Shown in pieces: positions 54,663 through 64,000 of a stretch of DNA of 64,000 nt. This stretch comes from Rotaria macrura (taxonomy: Eukaryota > Rotifera > Eurotatoria > Philodinida > Philodinidae). Where the stretch lies: assembly GCA_900239685.1 (NCBI GenBank), contig OENT01000118.1, positions 124,001 through 188,000 on the forward strand. Direction: 5' to 3'. Under the pieces are notes generated by a model. The model was given only the letters and a program-made list of their open reading frames with translations, had not been told where the DNA came from and did no database searches. A program made the position numbers and the translations under genes. Each line of letters starts with the position of its first letter. Position 1 is the stretch's first letter.

Positions 54663-56569
54663 CAGTGTTTCTAATGAGAATTCGAAGTAAAGTGCAATCT
54701 CGGACTCTGTTTCAAGAGCCAAAGTGCAGCAAAGTGCAAATATATACATATATCTTGAAAAAAGAAATAATAGTTTATATTTCATATTCTCAGAGGTCGC
54801 AGCGGCTCATGTCTGAAAATCAGAAGTCTTATCTCATGGTCAAGGCTCTCGATTGTTTTTGGGAGTGGTAGGGGCTAAATTTTTTAGCAGACAGCCTGAA
54901 AAATGGGAGGGGTCTTGGCCTCCTCCCCCCTCCCATCGTGGACCTTGATCAAAGTACTACTATTCAGGATAAAAGTTGCACAAAAGTATGTCCATCAATG
55001 ATTGCTCGTTGAAATTACTAGATTATATTTCTTCGAATACATATTACGAGTAGTGTTCTCTCATTTTCGGTCGCTATTTCTACGTATGCATTTTCTTTTT
55101 CTCAGGCATATGGCATTGAGGACGGGGTGCCCATTTCGATTGGATTCCCATTTGTTTCTAGTTGACATGGGATTTCTATTAAGGAAAGAGTCGTTAAAAG
55201 AAATAATCTTATTCTCTCATATTTTTTAATTCTATATGTATCTTTTCAACGCTAAAACCATTTCCCTGCGTCATATCTTCTTCCTTCATTCCTACTTTTT
55301 CTTTTTCTTGTTATCTCTGCTCTTCGCACATATAAAACAACCAAATTAAAAATAATCAAATAAAAGTGTTTACACGACAACTTAAGTAAATCGATTGAAA
55401 TGTTGACGTAAGAGTTACAAGATTTAATCAAACTATACATGGTCCGGAACCGAATGATGTAAATATCAGCGAATTACAGTTCATAATCCTTAATAATGAC
55501 ATAGCTGCTTTCAAGAAATCAATTAATTCGAAATAATGAAAACTTATACTGATTGCAAGAAAAAGAGTGGAAAAATAAATAAAAATTCGAGTAATCTTTC
55601 TTTCTATAGAAAACACTTAATAAATATGTCTATGGATTGTTTAGGAAACCTTAAGCATAACCGAATAAAACATCAAAATGACATATATGCGGTCCCAGGA
55701 AAGTAAATCTTAAAAAATCAGGATTTACAACCACAAGCAGGAAAATCAGGCCACCTTAAAAAGTCAGAAAAAAATCAGGAAAGTACTGTCGCTGCGAAGC
55801 CTCGAGTGTAGACTTTTGTGTACATGTATGCATAGTCATTATCTGCGATATAAATAAGAAAAGACTATATGCATGAATCAAATAACATAATAAGCAAGAA
55901 AATTGACTGTACAGAAGAAACAATCAATATAAATAAAAATATAAAACGAAGTGCAAAATTTTATAATAGAGTGCAGCACGTGCACTCAAATTTTTCGAGT
56001 AAAGTGCAAAATAGCGTGTAAATTAAAATCACAGAGTGAAGCAATAGCACCAGCGTTCCGAATGGAATTCGAAAAGAAAATCGTTTCGTGCACTTTGGTT
56101 TATTGAACAAAACGTATCGGTACACTTTACTTTAGTAACCAAAGGGTACCACCACAGTGTATATATCGAAACTTACGGTGTAATCTAGAAAAACACGTGT
56201 TCATTTTTATATCTGCTAAACAAACTATTCGCTTCATGTTAAAAGAGGAAAGAAAAAAAATACGAAAAGTAGCACTAGTCGATAGTAAAAATGAAAAGCA
56301 AAGGTCATATCGTTCAAAGTCAGCTTTTCGCATCCACTGATATTAGAATTAATTCATATACAAATAGATTTTCGGATAGAGCGCAAAGTGTTAATTTTGT
56401 AGAGAACGTGTTCTGCGTACACTTTGTTTTTGTCAGCAGCGTGCAAAACAGCGTGTACTCGAGACTTAGCAAGGGTTCTGTACACTTTGATTACGCTGGG
56501 TACACCTGCTATTTGTATCGCTGAATAGCACTTTGATTTTGCTTGATGCACTCATCATTAGAAACACTG
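54663..56569. mobile_element. Non-autonomous hAT-type element, 1.9 kb
   Basis: Ends are CAGTGTTTCTAATGA (left) and TCATTAGAAACACTG (right), perfect 15-bp inverted repeats of the hAT type (CAGxG...CxCTG), with 8-bp near-identical flanking duplications. Subterminal regions are packed with AAAGTGCA/TGCACTTT in both orientations (left about 54690-54740; right about 55950-56530), resembling the repeated transposase-binding motifs of hAT elements. No transposase frame is present. The middle (about 54790-55810) looks like a separate inserted repeat with its own TCGCAGCG-type ends. The element sits between the GH13 gene start and the DUF1399 gene. Confidence 0.8.
54790..55810. mobile_element. Putative repeat nested inside the hAT-type element
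   Basis: The left end contains GAGGTCGCAGCGGCT and the right end GTCGCTGCGAAGCCTCGAG, which share an inverted TCGCAGCG. The right-hand 110 bp carry repeated (A)n-TCAGGA(AA) units (AAAATCAGG, AAAAAATCAGGAAAG). A G-rich/C-rich hairpin-like tract (GGGAGGGG ... CCTCCCCCCTCCC) lies at about 54897-54940. No coding capacity found. Limits are approximate. Confidence 0.4.
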
Positions 56570-56577
56570 GTTAAAAT

Positions 56578-56969
56578 ATAGATAAATGATTGGCGATATT
56601 ATTATTGGTAAAATAAGTAAAATCAAACTAGATGTCACTGATTGATTGTATAAAATTTGTATATTCATCTCAGGGAAAAAATGATGTGATTATTTTTATG
56701 TAAAGAAGAATTCTTTTTTGGTTTTTAGAATCAAGATTCTTCAACAGCGTTATAGACTTTGCCTTGTGAATCATGTATACGTAGAGAAAAAAGCCTGACA
56801 ATCCCTGTAAGTAAATTATATCATATATTGCGCACCTACTGAGCTATGTTCGTTGACTATGGTTAATCAGGCGTGACTATCTGACGGTTATCATTCACTT
56901 TCTTCCTTGAATTACGCGTGCAAAAGTGCGCATCTTTTCTTTTTACTTTTTCTTATTCACCGACAAACC
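56578..56969. other. Intergenic DNA before the DUF1399 gene
   Basis: Presumed promoter and leader. A frame open upstream of the chosen ATG (from 56907) reaches a TTG only and was not taken as coding. Confidence 0.5.
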
Positions 56970-59585
56970 ATGGCTTCAATATCACCCGTAGCGAACGAAT
57001 TCTACAACAATTCTTCAATGAGTAATCCATCTCAAATCGCTATTAGTGAAGATCTTAAACAAGCTGTTTTTAATCATCTGTCTTATTTAAAAGAATATTA
57101 CGATCATCCTGAACTTCTTCAAAAACAATCGCGTGAATATGCCGTCTATCGGTATGAAACATTTTGGCTTCCATTTTTAGCTGAAAATGGTGATTTAGAT
57201 ATTATTCCACCACTTGACATACTCATTGTTTGGCATTCACATCTCTTGGCACCAACAGCATATGCAAGTGATTGCGAACGTTTGTATGGGCGTATTTTGC
57301 CACATCACGTTCGTACGCGTTCACCACAACTACTTAAACTTAGTGAACAATTATGGGTAAAGAAATACAATCGAACAATGCCATTTCATTTAGATTATAC
57401 GAACAGCGTTCAAGTTATTCCACCGTATACAAGTAAAATAAAATATGCGTTAAGTCAAGCTGTTGAGAGACAAGCAGAGTTTTACTATAACGTTGCACTC
57501 GGTCATTTCAAGGATCCGGTTTTTCTCGATGAAGCCATTCAACGTTATAAAAAATTCATTTTTTTAAAACGACTAAATCCACACTTATTCGTAGTACCCA
57601 TGTATGATATTGATATCATTTGGCATACACATCAACTATTTCCTGAAGCTTATCGACGTGATATGATTGAAAATCTGCAGCATGTTCTTCATCATGATGA
57701 TTCAGTGCAGGATCGTTCGCCTCAATCCAAATTAGTAACATCAGATAAAGAAACACGTCATAAATGGTTCGAGCTATACGGTGTTCGTTTACCAAAAAAT
57801 GGCTGCATGTATCGAGGAAAAACATCAAAAGATATTTATCAGTATGTTACTGACTTCAATTTTTTACTTGAATGCCAACGATACTCATTATATGTACAAT
57901 TAATTGAAAACAATAGTCATACAATGAGTGCTACAAAAAAAGATGTTGACAATAGAATAAGTACAGTCGTACCACTTCATGATTATTCATCAGGTGAACC
58001 ATTACGAGAACAATTTTTTGCCCAATTCAATACATCTGAGCAAGAAATTTTTGCTCGAGGTGGATCAGGACACATGGAAGCACATTTTGAAGCTGATTTT
58101 AGTGATTTTCGTTTGAAGCTTACACTTAAAATAAATCGAAAAGCTGGCTATTGGCCAGTGAATTACTATAGTTCGCTCGCAGAATTCGATTTGCCAGCTG
58201 AAAAAGTTCTATCGATTATTCAATTCGATCAATCTGTTCAAACAGCTAATAGTGCAACAGGCGCTGATGATCCAAGCGTGCTTTATCATTTATACGAGAA
58301 CGTCGTTGAACGAGACTCTCCTCTACGAGAGATTGTACCCAATGTGAAAAGGTAGGAAACATTGACAAAAGTGATATAAATAAACTGATATAACAAGTCG
58401 ATAACCATCTGAGTAAGTCATCTTAGTGGTGCATGTATGGAGTCATCAAGCATATAGCTTGTGAATGAAATCGACATATATGATTTCAACTTTGATGAAG
58501 AGCTGAATAACATTTAAAATATCGGAAGCGTAGTTCAGTTTGGAACCAATTAGTCATAGATGATGCGCTATTTCTTGATTTGATTCTATATCAATCAAAG
58601 ACCTCGATTGATTGAAGAAAAAAACAGAAACAAATGACTTTCAACAGAATCGAATAGGTCAAATTCAGAAGTACATGGAAACTAAAATCATGCTTCTTGT
58701 TTTTAATTATTTCATAGATTGGTGGTTGGTATTCCAGCTGTTGATATAAATACGATAATAGTTCGATATGATTTATCAGAATACAATGATGTGATACTTG
58801 ATCAAAATTATTTAGCAGAATTAGGCGCAACATTTTTAACTGATGTTGAAAATGCATCGGTTAAACAAGCATTACATAATATTCTTCCATTGCATCAAGA
58901 AGATCCTGTTTTACTCAATATTCGTCATACTAATCTTAATGAAATCGACATATTTACAGCAACATTTAATAATGCTATATTTGCATCGTGTCATACACTC
59001 AACTGGTCTCAATTACCATTGCCTAATCAAGTATCTGAAAATCATGATAAATCTGTAATAACATTAGATCCAGGAAACGAAGAAGCACTTATCATAAAGG
59101 ATCATACAGGTGATTGGGGTATCGTGAAATTTAGTAAAGATCTTTTTACAGCGTCATTAGATGAAAATGCAACGGATAAAAACTATCAATTCAGCTTGTA
59201 TCGTTTTATGCCTGATGGTCATGTTGAAGAAGAAATCGTTTATGTCGATTGGGAAGATGATAAATGGCTTATTGGTTCAAATAGCTTTGGCATTGAAATG
59301 AACACATGGTCAATATCAGTTAAACGAGCAGAATTAAAAAATTCAATACAATACATTTGTTTAGGCGCAGCATTAATATCCCGTTTTGATGTATTATTTA
59401 CAGAAATATTCGGCAAAGTTAATGATGAAGAAGCAAATTTAGCAACAGCAAACGAAAATCATAGTGATAATGATTTATTAACGAATGATGTTAGAAAGTT
59501 AAATCTGAATGCAACAAATGGTATTAACGATACTAAAAATACGTTAAATTATAAACAACCACAAGTAGCGATGAAAAATGTCTAA
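56970..59585 (+). CDS. DUF1399 / GRDP-like protein (glycine-rich-domain protein family)
   Basis: Two exons (56970-58351, 58718-59585; junction AG|A) give 749 residues. The N-terminal third carries the paired signature of the DUF1399 (GRDP) family: first DILIVWHSHLLAPTAYASDC at about residues 83-102 with WHxH, then DIDIIWHTHQLFPEAYRRDM at about 214-233, again WHxH. These histidine/tryptophan motifs define the family in plants and fungi; biochemical function is unknown, with plant members linked to stress and development. The C-terminal two-thirds has no recognised domain and lacks the glycine-rich tail that names plant members. No signal peptide or membrane segment, so cytosolic. The chosen ATG follows an A-rich leader (CAAACCATGG). 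It may be a laterally acquired or ancient patchily retained gene; only a tree could tell. Confidence 0.8.
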
Positions 59586-61507
59586 GCCTGACAGCAGAAA
59601 AATGAAGCACGAAAATAATTAACATATTTGATTAAAAAAAAGACCATACTGACGATCTGTGTTTGCTAACTCACAATAAAAATACTAACACCTTCCAATA
59701 ATAAAAATCAACAATAAGTATTCCCACGAATTATCTATTCGATGTGCTTCTCTGAAAAATAACAATCGATAGAAATTGATAATCGTGCATAGTTTTCATA
59801 TGGTGTAGTGTGCACATGAGAAAGATTATTCGATGCTATTCGACACTGATGCAATATTTGTTTTTATAAGGACTTGTAGAAATGAACGATAAACGGGCAC
59901 TCAATTACTTGACTTGATCTTATTGTATTGATCTAAAATCAATACCTTTTTCTTTGTTACACAGAAGCAGTCTAAGTCTGAATTCGGAAGTTACCCATGA
60001 GAATCTTCAAATTTATATTGTATTTTGGAAATCGAAATTGATTTCGTTCATCATATAAATAATGAATTATTACGAGATCAATAGAAAAAATATAGGAAAA
60101 ATAATTGAATACCTTCAGACAAGAAAATGTTTTTGCAATACTCACCTTAAAAGAGTGTTGACGTATGCATAGCGTTATTCATGACAACTCTGGAACATGA
60201 AAGACCTTTCCACGTCACGTAAATCAATCAAAAGAAAAAAAACTGAGATCTGAACTGTCAAACTCAATAAAGACCTGCAATCTTGAACTTTATTATCTTC
60301 ATTATAATTTTAGGATTGATTGATAACCATGTTTCACAGCAGTACTTTAGTTGTGACGTCAAAATTTTGAGTACTGTGTTTGACAAGATAGGGATAGATG
60401 TGATTCAAGCAAAGTTTGATGAACTTGCATAAAACGAAAAAAACTAATGATGACTTCTAATACTCTACTAGAAAATCCTATCCAGTTTTACTGGCTCAAA
60501 TTGATAACGATCTGGTAGAAACTCTACTGGCTACAAGACTAATCTGATGTATTTCACGAATTTGTCTATGTGATCAATAATGCATGATGGTTAGATTCTC
60601 GATTGACGCTATGATTGTTCTCATCACATGAATTGCTTGGATGCCATGGAAAATTTTGAAAATTATAGAATAGTAGATTATTCTGTCTGATACACAAACT
60701 GACTGTTGTATACCTAAAACTAAGATAAATTTACTTTTTCTATTGAAGATACAATAAAAATTAATCGATAGAGAAATTTTTATTTTGTTTTGTAAGAAAT
60801 TGAAAGCGGCACGTAATCACCTGGCCGGATAGATGTTACGACGTATGTGTTTCTATTGTTATTTGTTGGTTGTTTGATACTTGTTACTTATGTTTTGAAG
60901 AAAACTTCTTCAACTACAAAACGAAACGATGTACTTGAGTATCTAAATGAACTATGCTTAGAACATTAGAAGTGCGCTGACTAGAACCCTAAGAAGAGAG
61001 ACAAAGACGATAACTAAAGGTGTGCTGACCAACATTGATTTCTATGCTTCTCTACATAGATAAAACAAGATGAGTTTTTCTAATAATGAACAGGCTGCGC
61101 ATATGCTTTATGCATACATAATGTCTCTCCAAAGATGCAGTCGACGCATGCACCTCTTTTATGATTAATCACTACAGAATGGAAAGCTACTAAATCAATA
61201 ACAAGAGAATAATTGTTAGGAGTGGAAGATTGATGCATTTTTCTGTTTTCGTGATCATGCTATACTTGCGCAAACATTACCAAAGTCAGGTACTCACGGA
61301 TATCAGTGAATATATTAATGTTTACCAAGGAACATATAGCATGCTATTTTTATACTTAAAGCAATAAAACATTATGCACGTTTGTTCCTTTACGTAAAGT
61401 AGGCCTGACTTCCGTCTTCTTTAGTGAAAAGTATATAGATAGAGAGGCAGAGGAAGGAAAAGAGAAAAAACTGAAAAAACTTCATTACTTGTTTCTGAAA
61501 GTAACTC
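59586..61507. other. Intergenic DNA upstream of LDLa-receptor-like gene
   Basis: No gene recognised. A TATATAG box-like sequence at about 61432, some 75 bp before the start codon, may belong to the next gene's promoter. Confidence 0.5.
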
Positions 61508-64000
61508 ATGATGAGGGTTTTACGCTTTTTGATTATACTGAGTTCTTGTGTCATTGTCGAAGTACGCTTTTCAATCTATCGATCAGATCAGCACACACTC
61601 GAACACGCGACAACGTTCGATTGTTTGTACGCGCACCTGATCGATGAGCCAAAAGACAATTGGGAACGATATATTCGCAACATTCAATTGACTCCTTACT
61701 GTCGACAACTTGACCTTGACGATGACCGACGAACAGCTTCTTTGCTGAATGAACATGTGGTACGAAGAATAAGTTTTCAAGAACTACATGAAAAAGGTAT
61801 TACTGCTGAACAATTACTTGGTTGGTTCGCACCGATTGATATTGTGGAGCGTTATGAAAGAGATCGTGGTAAGGTCGACGGAGTGTATTTTAATTGTTCT
61901 ACACCTTGGTTTGGTCGTTTCTGTGAATATCAGTTTGATGAACTCGTTGTGATCTCCTTTAGCCAAATAGTTCGATCAAGATTTGCCAATCGTTCGGTTG
62001 ATGTCAATAATATCACTTCAGGCACATGCTATTCCTTATTGCAGAATTGTAAAGGTGATATATGGCCACTGTGTCTAGATTGGCGTGAAGTCTGCGATCA
62101 AAAACTTGATTGTCTAAACGGTGAAGATGAATCTCAGTGTCAACTTTTGGAATCAACGCAATGCAACCCAGACGAATACCGTTGTCACTATGGTGGTCAG
62201 TGTATTCCCATAGAATTTCTACGCGACAGTCAATACAGTATTGATTGTCTTGATGGCAGTGATGAAACAGAATTTTACGGAGTACGTGAAGGATTGTTTA
62301 ATTCAAATTGTATCAATATTCCGACTTTTCAATGTGAAGAACGTACTGCTCGTTATGCTCATTCGTTCCAATGTGGAGATGGGCAATATTATTTACGCAA
62401 CATTCTACCAACACAGCGTAGCCTCTGTGTGAACCGACGGGATGAAGAAATGAGTAGAATTCTTTTAAAATCTTTCGATTACATTACAGATAGTCAATGT
62501 CGACGAGCATTCTTCTGTTCTCTGCATGCCAATCGTAGTTTCGGTAAGACAATTATTAAAAAAAAGAGTAGAAGAAGTTTAGCAACCAGAAGTACTAGTA
62601 GACGTACTAACACAAATGTATTCTACTTTGGGCTATACAAAGATTGTTTTTTATTATTTAGGTTTCGATCATCCGTTTATCAATATTCTGAATCTCGACC
62701 TCATTTTCGAAGGCTCATGCGAACCGTTATCTACTTACTGTCACACTGAATGGATTATTATGCCTCATCTACCAATCATGTTTGGCTTTTTCCAATTCAT
62801 CTACTTTACAAATCGATCAGTAATCGAATTCCAAAAAAACATCGCTCCTGATTTGATCTGCTTCAAGGCCGAACAATGTCCAGTATTGCACACTTGCATC
62901 GTTCAACTTCGACTTGATCATGGTATTGTCTGTTGTCGTACTAATGAAATTCTCGAGCAGATTGTCATTTCTGACTTCAATGAAATGATTCCGATCTTCG
63001 TTGAACTTAATCAACGATGCACAACACTCGGAACAAATAGCTCATGTACGAATGCATCGCTATTTCATTGTGAACAATCGTCAAAATGTATTTCAATCCA
63101 TCGATTATCGGATGGTTTTCTCGATTGTTATTTCGGTGAAGACGAAAGTTATTCTTCGTGTCATCTCAATGAAAGTAAACGTTTCGTCTGTAGATCGAAT
63201 TCAACGATATGTTTATTACCTGTTGCGCTCGGAAATCAAAACAGAGAATGTCCTGGTAGAGAAGATGAACGACCATTTAGTGGATTAAAGTTGGTCAGAA
63301 ATAGTCCTTATGCCTATTTTTGTGATAATTCATATGATGACATACTCTTTGGTCGAGAAGAAACCGATGAGACTCATTGTGAATGGTGGCCATGCAATAA
63401 TGTCTATTCACATTGTAATAAACATTGGGATTGTCCGAATGGTATAGATGAACTTGGTTGCTCGTACAGTCGATGCGCATCGAATGAACATGAATGCAGA
63501 GATCAGTTCAACCCAGAAAAGCGGTATTGCCTACCTGTAGAAAATTTCTTCGAACTATATCTCGATCCATGTGTCAGTATAGGACTTCCTCGAAAAATAT
63601 TTTTCGATAACAAAACTATGAACCTCGATGATTTTGTCTCATGGAGCAAGACGAAATGTATTACTGTTGATATACTGTGTCGTCGTCAATCTTCATCGCC
63701 GTCAATCAATAGCGAAGCTTGTCTGATACAGACTGATATTCGCCATGAAACTTCTCATAAAGTCTCATTGAACAAGAACCGAACAAAACAGTGTTACGTT
63801 ACTGGAGACTACAATCATGAGAGACCCGGACCTTTCTTAAATTCAGCCCGATTCGGATATCTCCCTCCAGTCTTAAGCAATGTGCATAAAAACACCTTTA
63901 TGCAGAAAAAGCAAGATGAATCTTTCGAATCAACTGTGAACACTATCGATCATTGGTTTTGTAATAGAGGTATTCTTGTGCGATCTGGGATGAATCGTAG
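61508..64000 (+). CDS. LDL-receptor class A / EGF-like cell-surface protein, truncated by window end
   Basis: Exon 1 is 61508-62543; exon 2 runs from 62662 to beyond the window with no stop (118-bp intron, phase 1, both splice sites consensus). At least 792 residues are visible. Signal peptide MMRVLRFLIILSSCVIVEV. Then a roughly 110-residue region unknown to me, an EGF-like CSTPWFGRFCEY, LDLa modules with the Ca2+-binding C-x3-D-C-x-D-x-SDE pattern (CDQKLDCLNGEDESQC; CIPIEFLRDSQYSIDCLDGSDE), and after the intron further LDLa-like modules (CISIHRLSDGFLDCYFGEDE; CNKHWDCPNGIDELGC) separated by cysteine-containing spacers. Such long LDLa/EGF proteins, often ending in a seven-helix receptor, are frequent in rotifer genomes; whether this one has a membrane domain lies outside the window. 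Role: surface or secreted binding protein, ligand unknown. Confidence 0.85.

Noticed and set aside
57616..58857. Minus-strand frames opposite the DUF1399 gene
   Set aside because: Shadows of the real plus-strand exons; no family signature.

Overview
This window looks like nuclear DNA of a bdelloid rotifer, probably Rotaria-like. It is AT-rich. Genes have many short GT-AG introns (often about 50-60 bp, a few near 1 kb). Animal genes (septin, H2A.Z, a neuroligin-like protein, CCDC146, sushi/LamG/EGF and LDL-receptor-class-A proteins) lie beside genes of bacterial or fungal/plant flavour (beta-propeller phytase, GH13 alpha-glucosidase, DUF1399/GRDP-like protein). Short decayed transposons fill part of the gaps. 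Organism assignment is inference from gene content and style; no species marker was seen. One base is ambiguous (n at 23374).

Layout. 1-5235: no recognisable gene, one foldback element (about 2667-3250). 5236-10963 (-): six-exon neuroligin-like, catalytically dead esterase-fold membrane protein. 14369-16577 (+): five-exon septin of the SEPT6/8/11 type. 17800-23500: transposon-rich interval with a hAT transposase C-terminal remnant, a 40-bp-period repeat, an unknown coding remnant, and a 931-bp mariner-type element with long terminal inverted repeats inside a second, TATAGGA-rich repeat. 24147-24820 (+): histone H2A.Z. 26005-27175: decayed FLYWCH-bearing element with TCGAAA-rich inverted arms. 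30302-32334 (+): small single-PDZ protein, convergent with and overlapping a single-exon secreted beta-propeller phytase (32263-33435, -). 35085-36899 (+): protein built of about 13 copies of a short motif around [IV]-D-x-[RK]-x(6)-A-F-x-x-[LI]-E. 37921-43987 (+): fifteen-exon CCDC146/MBO2-type ciliary coiled-coil protein. 46394-49011 (+): secreted sushi-LamG/pentraxin-cysteine-rich-EGF protein. 51491-54327 (-): GH13 oligo-1,6-glucosidase/maltase. 54663-56569: non-autonomous hAT-type element with CAGTG ends and a near-perfect 8-bp target duplication. 56970-59585 (+): DUF1399 protein. 61508-64000+ (+): large LDLa/EGF receptor-like protein running off the window.

There is no operon. The genes are independent eukaryotic units: adhesion and secreted proteins, cytoskeleton and cilia, chromatin, and digestive or carbohydrate enzymes. 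Exon models were built by hand; for every multi-exon gene the reading phases close across all introns, which is the main support for the coordinates. The most distinctive items are the repeat protein at 35085-36899, the bacterial-type phytase with a C-terminus antisense to its neighbour, and the set of four or five structurally different inverted-repeat elements.
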